DNA of 64,000 nucleotides, taken from NCBI RefSeq assembly GCF_014200455.1, contig NZ_JACHBW010000026.1, positions 1 to 64,000 on the forward strand, written 5' to 3'. Positions within the stretch are counted from its first letter, which is position 1; each line of letters begins with the position of its first letter. The translations under genes were made by a program, and so were the position numbers. The DNA comes from Paraburkholderia bannensis. GTDB lineage: Bacteria; Pseudomonadota; Gammaproteobacteria; Burkholderiales; Burkholderiaceae. Positions 35,788 to 48,521 of this stretch are shown here, piece after piece. The notes under the pieces were generated by a model. It was given only the letters and a program-made list of their open reading frames with translations. It searched no databases and was not told the origin of the DNA.

Positions 35788-36226
35788 GCAGCTTGTCATC
35801 CGCGATATTGCGAGCGCCGACCGCGCGCCGTGGTTCCGCCTCTGGGCGGGCTACAACGCGTTCTATCAGACCGAAATCGCGCCGCAGATCAGCGAGCGCA
35901 CCTGGCAGCGCCTGCTCGATGCCGATGCGGCCCTGTTCGGCCGCATCGCCGAAATCGAAGGTCGCGTGGTGGGCTTCAGCCTGAGCGTGCTGCACGAGGG
36001 CACCTGGGTGGACGCGCCCATCTGCTATCTGGAGGATCTGTTCGTCGATCCCGCCGCGCGCGGCACAGGGGTGGGTCGTGCATTGATCGCGGATCTGGTC
36101 GCGCTGGGCAAGCAACGCGGCTGGTCGCGCCTCTATTGGCATACGCGCGAGGACAACCCCGCGCGCAAGCTCTATGACGAATTCACCGCCGCCGATGACT
36201 TCGTGCGCTACCGTCTCACATTCTGA
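35780..36226 (+). CDS. GNAT N-acetyltransferase
   Basis: The 148-residue protein is a compact GNAT: LVIRDIASADRAPWFRLWAGYNAFY at the start, a central VVGFSLSVLHEGTW strand, the acetyl-CoA loop DLFVDPAARGTGVGRALIADLVALGKQRGWSRLYWHT at about residues 90-126, and NPARKLYDEF. The motif A loop reads ARGTGVGRAL, a good match to the family. It starts within the end of the preceding GNAT gene, in another frame, so the two are co-expressed. Substrate unknown. Confidence 0.92.
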   Translation: MPEQLVIRDIASADRAPWFRLWAGYNAFYQTEIAPQISERTWQRLLDADAALFGRIAEIEGRVVGFSLSVLHEGTWVDAPICYLEDLFVDPAARGTGVGRALIADLVALGKQRGWSRLYWHTREDNPARKLYDEFTAADDFVRYRLTF

Positions 36227-36238
36227 GATGCGTTTCAC

Positions 36239-36286
36239 GGGTGAAACCTAGGGTTTCACCCAGCTGTCAATCAGAAAATCTGATTG
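36239..36286. promoter_or_regulatory. Two adjacent perfect palindromes upstream of the hydrolase gene
   Basis: The first palindrome (36239-36261) has 10-bp arms GGGTGAAACC and GGTTTCACCC around TAG. The second (36268-36286) has 8-bp arms CAATCAGA and TCTGATTG around AAA. Another GTTTCAC at 36232 pairs with the first GTGAAAC. No T-run follows the first. They lie 79 bp before the hydrolase GTG start and may be operators, or stem-loops in a leader. Confidence 0.6.
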
Positions 36287-36364
36287 CAAGCATCAATTTA
36301 ATGCGTTTCCCATAAGCGTTCCGATGCGGCAAAGTGTCATCTCCGCGAATGGAGTGATCTCCAA

Positions 36365-37222
36365 GTGAACCAACGCATTGATCCGTCCCTGCTTGCCCCG
36401 CCCGACCTGTCGTTCGCGACGCTCGACTCGGGCGTCGTTCTGCCTTACCTCGAACGGGGGACCGGCGAGCCGCTGCTGTTCGTGCATGGCTCGCTGTGCG
36501 ATTACCGCTACTGGGCGCCGCAGCTCGACGGCCTGGAAGACGATTTCCGCTGCATCGCGCCAAGCCTGAGCCACTACTGGCCGGCCGCCGACGCCTGCAT
36601 CCAGGGCGAGTTCGGCTGGGAAAGCCATCTGAATGAACTGGCCGGGTTCATCGAAGCGCTGGGTCTCGATTCCGTGCACCTCGTGGGTCACTCGCGCGGC
36701 GGCAGCATCGCCTACCACCTGGCGCGCCGTTATCCGCGTCTGGTGCGCACGCTCGTGCTGGCCGATCCTGGCGGCCCGCTGCGCCGCCTTGAAGAAGACG
36801 ACGACGTCCTGCCGCCGGCCACCAACGCGCTGCGCACGCGCGCGGCCGATCTGATCCGCAACGGTCAGCTTGAAGACGGTCTGGAACTGTTTGTGGATTC
36901 GGTGAGCATGCCCGGCGCGTGGCGCAAGAGCACGCACGCGTTCCGCGAAATGGCGATCGCCAACGCCACCACGCTGCCCAAGCAGCTGGACGATCCGCTG
37001 CCCGCCTACACGCGCCGCCCGGCCGCCGACATCAAGTGCCGCACGCTGCTGATCGACGGCCAGCGCAGCCCGCTGATGTTCCGCAACAACGTCGAAGCGC
37101 TCGACGAGTGGATCGACTTTGCGCAACGCGTGACGATGAAGGGCGCGACGCACGGCATGAACACCACGCACGCGGATATCTTCAATACTCACGTGCGCAA
37201 CTTCATCTACGAAGGCCGATAA
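36365..37222 (+). CDS. Alpha/beta hydrolase
   Basis: The 285-residue protein has the alpha/beta hydrolase fold with oxyanion loop LLFVHGSLCDYRYW (about residues 37-50), nucleophile elbow GHSRGGS (about 108-114) and a final His in KGATHGMN. The acid is probably the Asp in LIDGQRSPLM. The start is a GTG with GGAG 11 bases upstream. Substrate is unknown; esters or lactones are likely. It lies alone behind two perfect palindromes, which suggests regulated expression. Confidence 0.9.
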   Translation: MNQRIDPSLLAPPDLSFATLDSGVVLPYLERGTGEPLLFVHGSLCDYRYWAPQLDGLEDDFRCIAPSLSHYWPAADACIQGEFGWESHLNELAGFIEALGLDSVHLVGHSRGGSIAYHLARRYPRLVRTLVLADPGGPLRRLEEDDDVLPPATNALRTRAADLIRNGQLEDGLELFVDSVSMPGAWRKSTHAFREMAIANATTLPKQLDDPLPAYTRRPAADIKCRTLLIDGQRSPLMFRNNVEALDEWIDFAQRVTMKGATHGMNTTHADIFNTHVRNFIYEGR

Positions 37223-37276
37223 AGCCCGGCTGGCGCGCGCATGCCTCCCGCGCGCGCCCTTGCCTGCTTCAAGTCC

Positions 37277-37702
37277 TTATTTGGCAAACAGCTGCCCGAT
37301 ATCCTTGAACGCCTTGAATTCCAGCGCATTGCCGCACGGATCGAACAGGAACATCGTGGCCTGTTCACCCACCTGCCCCTGAAAGCGGATGTACGGCTCG
37401 ATCACGAACTGCGTGCCGAATTCGCGCAGCCGTTGCGCCAACGCTTCCCATCGCTCCCACTCCAGCACCACGCCGAAATGCGGCACCGGCACGTCATGGC
37501 CGTCCACGGCGTTAGTGTGCGCGGCTTCCTGCGAAGCGGTTTTTGGGTGCTCGTGAATCACCAGTTGATGGCCGAAAAAGTCGAAATCGACCCAATGGTC
37601 GCTTGAACGCCCTTCTGCGAGACCGAACACGCGGCCATAAAAATCGCGCGCGGCAGGCAGATCGTAGACGGGGATCGCCAGGTGAAACGGCGAAAGACTC
37701 AT
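37277..37702 (-). CDS. VOC family (glyoxalase/dioxygenase superfamily) protein
   Basis: The 141-residue protein has two beta-alpha-beta-beta-beta units of the vicinal oxygen chelate fold: FHLAIPVYDLPAARDFYGRVFGLAEGRSSDHWVDFDFFGHQLVIHEHP and then VPHFGVVLEWERWEALAQRL...GEQATMFLFDPCGNALEFKAF. His-7, a His in the middle strand and the final Glu (LEFK) fit metal ligands. The reaction is not known. GGAAGGAG precedes the ATG. It is a single gene convergent with the hydrolase gene. Confidence 0.9.
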   Translation of the reverse strand: MSLSPFHLAIPVYDLPAARDFYGRVFGLAEGRSSDHWVDFDFFGHQLVIHEHPKTASQEAAHTNAVDGHDVPVPHFGVVLEWERWEALAQRLREFGTQFVIEPYIRFQGQVGEQATMFLFDPCGNALEFKAFKDIGQLFAK

Positions 37703-37829
37703 GGCTTGCTCCTTCCTGTGTGCTCTGTGTCGCGCAATAGTAGGGCGCGCGGCTGGAAAATAAAATCAAAATCGGGCCGCGGTGCGCGCACGGGTGCAGC
37801 GACTCGAAGGACATGAGCGGCGCCGTCGA

Positions 37830-38146
37830 TCAGTCGGACGCCTTGCTTGAGTCCTGGAGCGTCGGGCCATCCCAGCCGTCGAGATATTTGATCTGCGAAT
37901 CGCGCACGTCGATCACGCGATGCCGGTAGAACAGATGCATCGTCGGACGCAGAAAGACCTGTAGCGCGTCATGCGCCACGACGTTCCCGCTCGCCCACGC
38001 GCTAGCCGAAAGCATCGGCGTTGCGTAGAAGTCGCGGCAGGTTGCGGCAGGTTACGCAATGGCAATTCGCGTGCGGCCGGTTCGCCAATCAGATCGACTT
38101 TGACCGCGCCGCAAAGGCAGGCAAGCCGGGGGAAATCGCTCGTCAT
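37830..38146 (-). pseudogene. GFA-family (glutathione-dependent aldehyde-activating) gene, frameshifted
   Basis: The minus strand holds the parts of a GFA-type zinc protein in different frames. The start reads MTSDFPRLACLCGAVKVDLIGEP; the zinc motif NCHCVTC appears in another frame near 38060; the end reads RDFYATPMLSASAWASGNVVAHDALQVFLRP...RHRVIDVRDSQIKYLDGWDGP. A 10-bp tandem duplication (GGCAGGTTGC units near 38036-38055) separates the zinc motif from RDFYATP, and removing one copy rejoins those two frames. A second single-base shift lies near 38075. With two lesions, the gene is probably inactive. Confidence 0.75.
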
Positions 38147-38181
38147 GTCTCCCGCTAATTTGTTGCGCGCCGCGCCCATAA

Positions 38182-38218
38182 AAAACCACGGCGCGCCTGG
38201 CGGCGCAGCCGTGGTTTT
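38182..38218 (-). terminator. Rho-independent terminator after the phospholipase gene
   Basis: Arms AAAACCACGGC and GCCGTGGTTTT form an 11-bp stem around a GC-rich loop. Read on the minus strand the hairpin is followed by a T-run, 24 bp after the phospholipase stop codon. Confidence 0.85.
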
Positions 38219-38241
38219 CCTCACGTGAACGCAGCCCTCTA

Positions 38242-40356
38242 TCAGCCGCCCAGCGCCGGATCGCTGTAGCTCGGGTGGCCCGTTTCGACGTGCCCCGCAA
38301 TGCGGCGCACGAAGGTCGAATCGCTGTCGACGGTAATCGTCAGGTCGTACCAGCCATAAGCGTTGCGCAGGTCCAGATAAAGATGCTCGGTGTCGCCGCC
38401 GCGCACCGTGCGCTGGATCCGCGTGCCCGGGTCATACGCATTGACGATGGTGAACTGGCAACGCGCGCCGCCCACGTTTTCAAGGCGAAGTTGCAGATTG
38501 CCGTTCGCCACGTCGTAGCCTTCGGTCACTTCGGGGCGCGCGGTATCGCCATGGCTAAACCAGCCCGTTTGCGTCTGCTTGCCCGCGAAGCGGCGCAGGA
38601 AGCCGTTCGGTCCATGTACCGTGAAATCGTACGCACCGGTCGCGCCGATCGTCAGCTGATCTTCGAGTCGCTTGCCCGCTTCGACGGTGTAGGTCAGCGG
38701 CGCAGCGGCGCTGCCCGTCGCATAGACGAGGAACACCGCGCCCGCGCGGCCCGTATTGATGAAGTGCGCTTTCGCCTTGCCCGTCGATGCGTTCGCATTG
38801 AAGCGCACGAACAGCTCATAAGGCAGCGCGCGCGCGAGACGCACGCCGCTCTCCTGCTTCGGCACGCTGCCGACCAGCGGCGGCACCGGCACGTAGTCGG
38901 GATGCCGCAGCTTGTCGGGCGGCGCGTAGCCGGTCGTCGAAGGCAGCGTCGGCAGCGCGGCGTTGGGGGTGGCGAAGTTGAACGCGGAGGTCAGATCGCC
39001 GCATACGGCGCGACGCCACGGCGTGATATTCGGTTCGCCCAGATCGTGATGCGCGCCAAAGCGCTTCTCGATGAAGCGGATCACCGAGGTGTGATCGAAG
39101 GTCTCCGAGCACACCCAGCCGCCGCGCGACCACGGCGACACCACCAACATCGGCACGCGCGGTCCCAGACCATACGGCGCCGATGCGTACTTGCTGCTGC
39201 CGGGGAAGATTTCGTTGGTGGTATCGACCGTCGACAGCCCATTCGCGCTCGATGCGGGCGGGAACGGCGGCGCGAGGTGATCGAAGAAGCCGTCGTTCTC
39301 GTCGTAGTTCACGAGCAGTACGGTCTTGCTCCACAGATCCGGATTCGACGTGAGGATCTGCAGCACCTGATCGACATACCACGCGCCGTAGTTCGCCGGC
39401 CAGTTCGGGTGCTCCGAATACGCTTCGGGCGCGACGATCCACGAGACCTGGGGCAGCGTGTCGTTCGCCACGTCCTGTTTGAGCACGTCGAAATAGCCAC
39501 CGCCCGCGAGCACATTGGTGCCCGTGCGGGCGCGGTCATAGAGCGGGTTGCCCGGCTGTGCGTTCTGATACTGCGTGAAATAGAGCAGCGAGTTGTCGCC
39601 GTAGTTGCCGATGTACGGGTTGTCGCCCGTCCAGCCCCACGAGCCCTTCGCGTTCAGGCCTTCGCCGATGTCCTGGTAGATCTTCCACGAGATGCCCGCG
39701 TTCTGCAGCACTTCGGGATAGGTGGACCAGCCGTAGCCGGCCTCCGCATTGTCGACCACCGGGCCGCCGCCGCTGCCGTCGTTGCCGACCCAGCCCGTCC
39801 ACATGTAATAGCGGTTCGGGTCCGTCGAGGTCATCGTCGAGCAGTGATAGGCGTCGCAGATCGTGAAGGCATCGGCGAGCTGGTAGTGGAACGGAATGTC
39901 GTCGCGCGTGAGGTAGGCCATCGTCGTGGTGCCCTTGGCCGGGACCCATTGATCGTAGCGGCCGCCGTTCCAGGCGGCGTGCGTGGTCGGCCAGTCGTGC
40001 GGCAGATCCTGGATGAACTGCAGGCCCAGGTTGGCGGCCGTCGGATGGAACGGCAGCACTTCGCCGATACCGGCCGCGAGGGGCTGGTTCCACACCGGCT
40101 TGCCGGTGGGCAGCGTGATCGTGCGCGTGTCGCCAAAGCCGCGCACGCCGCGCAGCGTGCCGAAGTAATGGTCGAACGAGCGGTTTTCCTGCATCAGGAT
40201 GACGATGTGCTCGACGTCCTGGATGCTGCCGGTGCGATTGTTCGCAGGGATCGCGAGCGCGTTGCGGATGCCTTGCGGCAGCATCGTCAAGGCGGTGGCC
40301 GAACCGGCGCTCATCGCGGCGGTGCGGAGAAAGTCACGGCGGCTTCTCGAAGTCAT
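38242..40356 (-). CDS. Phosphocholine-specific phospholipase C, Tat-exported
   Basis: The 704-residue protein begins with a twin-arginine signal (SRRDFLRTAA at residues 3-12) and continues with the phosphoesterase core of bacterial PLC/acid phosphatases: VEHIVILMQENRSFDHYFGTLRGVRGF, DAYHCSTMTSTDPNRYYMWTG, NYDENDGFFDHLAPP and SPWSRGGWVCSETFDHTSVIRFIEKRFG. Two C-terminal repeat domains (from about 500) complete the usual length of about 700 residues. The enzyme hydrolyses phosphatidylcholine or sphingomyelin in the periplasm or outside the cell. A small membrane-anchored protein is encoded 101 bp upstream on the same strand. Confidence 0.95.
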   Translation of the reverse strand: MTSRSRRDFLRTAAMSAGSATALTMLPQGIRNALAIPANNRTGSIQDVEHIVILMQENRSFDHYFGTLRGVRGFGDTRTITLPTGKPVWNQPLAAGIGEVLPFHPTAANLGLQFIQDLPHDWPTTHAAWNGGRYDQWVPAKGTTTMAYLTRDDIPFHYQLADAFTICDAYHCSTMTSTDPNRYYMWTGWVGNDGSGGGPVVDNAEAGYGWSTYPEVLQNAGISWKIYQDIGEGLNAKGSWGWTGDNPYIGNYGDNSLLYFTQYQNAQPGNPLYDRARTGTNVLAGGGYFDVLKQDVANDTLPQVSWIVAPEAYSEHPNWPANYGAWYVDQVLQILTSNPDLWSKTVLLVNYDENDGFFDHLAPPFPPASSANGLSTVDTTNEIFPGSSKYASAPYGLGPRVPMLVVSPWSRGGWVCSETFDHTSVIRFIEKRFGAHHDLGEPNITPWRRAVCGDLTSAFNFATPNAALPTLPSTTGYAPPDKLRHPDYVPVPPLVGSVPKQESGVRLARALPYELFVRFNANASTGKAKAHFINTGRAGAVFLVYATGSAAAPLTYTVEAGKRLEDQLTIGATGAYDFTVHGPNGFLRRFAGKQTQTGWFSHGDTARPEVTEGYDVANGNLQLRLENVGGARCQFTIVNAYDPGTRIQRTVRGGDTEHLYLDLRNAYGWYDLTITVDSDSTFVRRIAGHVETGHPSYSDPALGG

Positions 40357-40457
40357 GTTGTGGTTTCCATCTTCAGGTTGAGAAAGCACGCGCGACGCCG
40401 CGCCGTCACGAGCGACGGCAGGCGGCGCGGGGTCGCGCGGCCGGGTGCAGTCCGTTG

Positions 40458-40916
40458 TCAATCGGCGGTGTGAATCTCGGGTGGAGCGAGCGGCGCGTTG
40501 CTGGTTGCGCTGTTGGCGAGATCCGCGCCGCTGTTGAGGCTGTCCGCGCCGCTCGCGCCGTCGGGTGGGGCTGGCGCGCGAGCGGGCGAGCGAATGGCTT
40601 GCGCGCTGATCGCCGCGCTGCCGTTCGCACTGTCCTGAGAAACCGATGATGTTGAAATCGCGTCCGCAAGCGATGCCGCGCCCTGCTGCGGGGCGGGCGT
40701 TGCAGAAATGGCAGGCGCGGGTTGCGTTTGCGCGAGCTCGCGCGCGGCGCTCGTGGTGAGCGCAACGCGTGCATCGTCGGCGCGATCGCTGCATGCGCCC
40801 ATCGCGCACGTCACCCATGCAGCCATGGCGCTGACGAGCACAACGCCGCGCAGGCTCAAACGTTTGCGCGGCGCGCTCCGCTCACGCGGGCGCGCCGGCA
40901 CGAATTCGACCGTCAT
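40458..40916 (-). CDS. Membrane-anchored or lipoprotein-like protein of unknown function
   Basis: The 152-residue protein has a basic N-terminus of about 23 residues, a hydrophobic segment (GVVLVSAMAAWVTCAMG) ending in a possible lipobox before Cys, and a long disordered tail rich in Ala, Ser, Pro and Gln. A GGAGA site precedes the ATG at 40916. It lies upstream of the phospholipase C gene on the same strand and is probably co-transcribed. I recognise no family; a chaperone or accessory role for the enzyme is only a guess. Confidence 0.55.
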   Translation of the reverse strand: MTVEFVPARPRERSAPRKRLSLRGVVLVSAMAAWVTCAMGACSDRADDARVALTTSAARELAQTQPAPAISATPAPQQGAASLADAISTSSVSQDSANGSAAISAQAIRSPARAPAPPDGASGADSLNSGADLANSATSNAPLAPPEIHTAD

Positions 40917-41188
40917 CGAAGTCTCCGGACAGATAGAGGCACAACAACGGCTCAAGGAGGCGGCTCGAGCGTCGCCTTAACGCAGTGAAAGCAGCGGTAA
41001 GGCAGCGATGGAGCATAACGAAAACGCTTTTAAGTTTTATGACGCGGGACTACACATGCTTTTTAATTCCCCGAGGATCAATACTTTCAGATCGTAATAA
41101 AACTCAAGGCACGCCGCTTGCAAACGCAAACGCGCACAATGGAAAAGCACAACGCGAATATCCGTCCGTCAATGCGAAGGGGGCGCCG

Positions 41189-42535
41189 ATGAAAAGCCAG
41201 GCAACCAGCAAAACGAAAAGCAAACCGGCGACAAAGAACGAGAAACACAGCGAGAAGCACAGCGATAAGCGCAATAAGAAAGAAAGCGCGCTGATTCTCG
41301 ATTCAAAGGATGCGAAACTGGAATCCAGTCGCGCGAAGACACTGCCCAAACCCGCGCAACGCCAGGCGATCCTCACCGAGCAACGCCGCCTGAAAATGGC
41401 GCGCTCGCCGCACGCCTATGTGCGCGGCGCGACCGAGCAGTTCTACGAATGGATCGTCGAGGCAAACGGCGGCTCGCTGCCGCGCGGTCCTGCAGTGTGG
41501 ATCTGCGGCGATTGCCATACGGGCAATCTCGGCCCCGTCGCGAATCAGGACGGCAAGGTCGAAATCCATATTCGCGATCTCGATCAAACCGTGATCGGCA
41601 ACCCGGCGCACGATCTCATCCGGCTGGGGCTATCGCTTGCGACCGCGGCGCGCGGGTCGTCGCTTTCCGGGCTGACCATCGTGCATATGATGGAGGCGCT
41701 TGCGGCGGGGTATGAATCGGCGTTCGATACCCGGCGCAATAAGCCCGAATTGCCTGAGCGGCCCGAGCCGGTTCATCTGGCGATGAAACTCGCCGTGCGC
41801 CGCTCGTGGCGACATCTGGCCGAAGAACGCATCGAGGATCTCAAGCCGACGATCCCGCTCGGCAAGCGCTTCTGGCCGCTCACGCGCGAAGAGAGCAAGG
41901 CGATCACCGCGCTTTTCGCCGACGAGTCGATTGCCAGCCTGCCCACGGGTCTGCGTGGGCGCAACGATGCCGGCGAAGTGGAAGTGCTGGACGCCGCGTA
42001 CTGGGTGAAGGGCTGCAGTTCGCTCGGACGCTTGCGCTATGCCGTGCTGCTGGACGTGGACGGCGGCGTGATCGAAGGCGACGACCTTTGCCTCATGGAC
42101 ATCAAGGAGGGCGTGAAAGCCGCCGCGCCGCGTTACGAAGAGGCGTCGATGCCGCGCGATAACGCCGAACGCGTGGTGGAAGGCGCGCGCCACCTTTCGC
42201 CGTTTCTTGGCGAGCGCATGCGCGCGGCGCGTCTGCTCGATCGCGCCGTCGTGATCCGCGAATTGCTGCCGCAAGACCTCAAGCTCGAAATCGATGAACT
42301 CGACAAGGACGACGCGCGCAAGGTGGCGTTCTATCTTGCCGCCGTGGTGGGCAAGGCGCACGCGCGGCAGATGGACCCGCCCACACGGCGCGGCTGGCTT
42401 GCGGAATTGCGGCGCAATCGCTCGAAGACGATCGATGCGCCGCTGTGGTTCTGGAACAGCGTGGTGCAACTCGCGAGCAGCCATGAGGCGGGCTATCTGG
42501 AACACTGCCGGCGTTATGCCACCGGCGTGAAATAG
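41189..42535 (+). CDS. DUF2252 family protein
   Basis: The 448-residue protein is a DUF2252 member: RMARSPHAYVRG-like start of the core (KMARSPHAYVRGATEQFYEW), WICGDCHTGNLGPVAN, IRDLDQTVIGNPAHDLIRLGLSLA, and RYAVLLDVDGG...LMDIKEG. The order of motifs (GDxHxGN, then D-D) resembles aminoglycoside-kinase-like folds, so a kinase-like activity is possible but unproven. About 50 Lys/Ser-rich disordered residues precede the core. The start at 41189 has a GAAGGGGG site. It is divergent from the phospholipase pair and convergent with the oxoprolinase gene, ending 2 bp from it. Confidence 0.85.
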   Translation: MKSQATSKTKSKPATKNEKHSEKHSDKRNKKESALILDSKDAKLESSRAKTLPKPAQRQAILTEQRRLKMARSPHAYVRGATEQFYEWIVEANGGSLPRGPAVWICGDCHTGNLGPVANQDGKVEIHIRDLDQTVIGNPAHDLIRLGLSLATAARGSSLSGLTIVHMMEALAAGYESAFDTRRNKPELPERPEPVHLAMKLAVRRSWRHLAEERIEDLKPTIPLGKRFWPLTREESKAITALFADESIASLPTGLRGRNDAGEVEVLDAAYWVKGCSSLGRLRYAVLLDVDGGVIEGDDLCLMDIKEGVKAAAPRYEEASMPRDNAERVVEGARHLSPFLGERMRAARLLDRAVVIRELLPQDLKLEIDELDKDDARKVAFYLAAVVGKAHARQMDPPTRRGWLAELRRNRSKTIDAPLWFWNSVVQLASSHEAGYLEHCRRYATGVK

Positions 42536-42536
42536 G

Positions 42537-46175
<3,639 letters not shown>

Positions 46176-46245
46176 GGTGCGCTTTCTATCAGGATAACGA
46201 AATAATATCGATCGAAATAAGGCTCGCTCGCGGCGAGCCTTGAAA

Positions 46246-47544
46246 TCAGCTGGTTTCGAGTTCGCGGCCCCGCGTTTCGGGCAGCGTGAGCGCGGCGAGG
46301 ATCAACACGCCGTAGGCCGCGACGGCGAAGATTCCGATGCTCGTGCCGAGGCCAAACTGTTTGGACAGCGTGCCGATCAGCACGGGAAAGAGCGCCCCGA
46401 TTGCACGGCCGACGTTGTAGCAGAAGCCCTGCCCCGAGCCGCGCACGCGGGTGGGAAAGAGTTCGGTGAGGAACGCGCCCATGCCGGAGAAGATGCCGGA
46501 AGCGAAGAAGCCCAGCGGAAATCCCAGCCACAGCATCGAGGCGTTCGTCAGCGGCAGCGAGGTATACGCGAAGGCAATCGCCATCGACCCCACCGCGAAC
46601 AGAATGAAGTTTGGCTTGCGACCAAGGCGGTCTGTGAGCCACGCGCTCGACAGATAGCCGACATACGAGCCAACGATGATCATCGCAAGGTAGCCGCCCG
46701 TGCCCATCACCGTGAGATGACGTTCGGTTTTGAGGAAGGTTGGCAGCCAGGTGGTGATCGCGTAGTAGCCGCCCTGAGCGCCGGTTGTCAGCATTGCGGC
46801 GCGCAAGGTCGTGGAGAGCAGTTTCGGCGCGAAAATCTCCGTGAAGCGCGGCGTATCGTTCGCCTCTTTCTGTGCGGTTCGCGTTTGCTCGAATACTTCG
46901 GGTTCCTTGACATATCGGCGAATCACCAGAACCAGCAAGGCGGGCACGAGGCCGATCAGGAACAACGCGCGCCACGCGATCGCCGGCGCCATCACCGAGA
47001 AAAGTACGGCATATAGGAGCGCGGCGATGCCCCAGCCGATCGCCCAGCCCGATTGCACCAGCCCCACGGCCTTGCCGCGATCGCGCGCGCGGATGACTTC
47101 GCCGATCAGCACGGCGCCCGCCGTCCATTCGCCGCCGAAGCCGAATCCCATCAGCGCACGTGCGGCAAGCAACTGGTGGTAGTTTTGTGCGAGGCCGCAC
47201 AGCCCGGTGAAAAGCGCGAACCAGAGCACGGTCAATTGCAGGGTGCGCACGCGGCCAATGCGGTCGGAAAGAATGCCCGCAATCCAGCCGCCCAGCGCCG
47301 ACGACAGCAGCGTCATGGTGCCGATAAAACCCGCATCGCCCAGCGAGATGCCCCAGGTTGCGACCAGCGTGGGAATCACAAAGGACAGCATCTGGGTGTC
47401 CATGCCGTCGAGCATGTAGCCAACCTTGCAACTCCAGAATGCGCGGCGTGCGCGCGGACCCGCTTCGACGTACCAGGAAAGCTGCGAGTCGCTCTCTTGT
47501 GCGGCGGTCTCACCCGCGCTGGCTGTGAATGTTTTGCTGTCCAT
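46246..47544 (-). CDS. MFS transporter
   Basis: The 432-residue protein has twelve predicted membrane segments and MFS signatures (GWIAGILSDRIGRVRTLQ after segment 2, and the matching WLTDRLGRKPNF in the second half). The pattern ALMGFGFGGEWTAGAVLIGEVI is typical of the metabolite/H+ symporter group. It lies between the DUF1445 and 5-oxoprolinase genes on the same strand, so it probably imports the substrate of that pathway (5-oxoproline or D-glutamate). The gap to the oxoprolinase gene is 70 bp. Confidence 0.9.
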   Translation of the reverse strand: MDSKTFTASAGETAAQESDSQLSWYVEAGPRARRAFWSCKVGYMLDGMDTQMLSFVIPTLVATWGISLGDAGFIGTMTLLSSALGGWIAGILSDRIGRVRTLQLTVLWFALFTGLCGLAQNYHQLLAARALMGFGFGGEWTAGAVLIGEVIRARDRGKAVGLVQSGWAIGWGIAALLYAVLFSVMAPAIAWRALFLIGLVPALLVLVIRRYVKEPEVFEQTRTAQKEANDTPRFTEIFAPKLLSTTLRAAMLTTGAQGGYYAITTWLPTFLKTERHLTVMGTGGYLAMIIVGSYVGYLSSAWLTDRLGRKPNFILFAVGSMAIAFAYTSLPLTNASMLWLGFPLGFFASGIFSGMGAFLTELFPTRVRGSGQGFCYNVGRAIGALFPVLIGTLSKQFGLGTSIGIFAVAAYGVLILAALTLPETRGRELETS

Positions 47545-47591
47545 CTGTCGCTCCTGTTGATAGACGCGTGGGAAAGTCTGCCGTCACTGGC

Positions 47592-48365
47592 CTAGAACAC
47601 GGCCAGCGATGCATTGGTGATATCGGTCATCAGCATGTGACCGGGGGCATGGGCAATCGCGAGCGGCAGTTTTGCGGCCATCAGCGCGGTTTGAGGCGTC
47701 ACGCCGCAGGCCCAGTAGACCGGCAACTCGCCTGGACGGATCGTCACGGCGTCGCCAAACTCGGGCAGCGCGAGATCGGCGATACCCAGTTCCGCCGCCT
47801 CGCCGATATGCACGGGCGCACCGTGCACGCCCGGAAAACGGCTCGTGATCTGCACGGCGCGAATCGCATCGGCGCCGCGCAGCGGACGCATCGACACGAC
47901 CAGCTCGCCGCCAAATGCTCCCGCGCGGCGGTTCGCGATCTGCGTGCGATACATCGGAACATTTCTGCCCTCTTCCACGTGGCGCAGACCGATGCCTTCC
48001 TTCGCAAGCATCTGCTCGAACGAGAACGAGCAGCCAATCGCGAAGACCACAAAATCGTCTTGCCACAAGGCCTCGATCGACCCGACGCACTCAGTTAGGA
48101 CACCGTCACGATAGACGTTGTAGGCAGGTACATCGGTGCGGATGTCGATATCGCGTCCCAGCATCGGCACGCGGAAATCGCCGGGCTCGCTCACGCCCAG
48201 AAGCGGGCACGCCTTCGGATTCGCGTGGCAAAAGCGCAGAAAATCGTGCGCGAACGCTGCCGGCAGGATCGCCAGATTGGCCTGCGCGTAGTCGCCGCAA
48301 TGGCCGGCGGTCGGTCCACGAAAATCGCCGTGACGAACGGCCTGGCGGAATTCATACGGAGTCAT
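47592..48365 (-). CDS. DUF1445 family protein (D-glutamate cyclase-like)
   Basis: The 257-residue protein is a complete DUF1445 member: GPTAGHCGDYAQANLAILPAAFAHDFLRFCHANPKACPLLGVSEPGDF, DIDIRTDVPAYNVYRDG, DDFVVFAIGCSFSFEQMLAKEGI, and near the end YWACGVTPQTALMAAKLPLAIAHAPGHMLMTDI. It is often annotated as a putative hydro-lyase, but the homologous human enzyme DGLUCY turns D-glutamate into 5-oxo-D-proline. With the 5-oxoprolinase in the same operon this reading makes sense. It is the first gene of the operon, divergent from a LysR gene. Confidence 0.9.
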   Translation of the reverse strand: MTPYEFRQAVRHGDFRGPTAGHCGDYAQANLAILPAAFAHDFLRFCHANPKACPLLGVSEPGDFRVPMLGRDIDIRTDVPAYNVYRDGVLTECVGSIEALWQDDFVVFAIGCSFSFEQMLAKEGIGLRHVEEGRNVPMYRTQIANRRAGAFGGELVVSMRPLRGADAIRAVQITSRFPGVHGAPVHIGEAAELGIADLALPEFGDAVTIRPGELPVYWACGVTPQTALMAAKLPLAIAHAPGHMLMTDITNASLAVF

Positions 48366-48521
48366 GGGTTGAGCCTGCTTGTATCGATGACGGAGAGTGG
48401 ATGTGATGGCAGCGAAATCGATGCGTGGCGAGTCATTCGCTGTTTGACACAGCTTAGGAAAGAAGAAAATTTGACGCCAACTAGTTTTTTTAGCCGCCCA
48501 CGAATAGAATTTCTTAACGAA

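Noticed and set aside
38275..40473. Open frame of 732 codons on the plus strand
   Set aside because: Antisense shadow of the phospholipase C gene, which has clear Tat and catalytic motifs.
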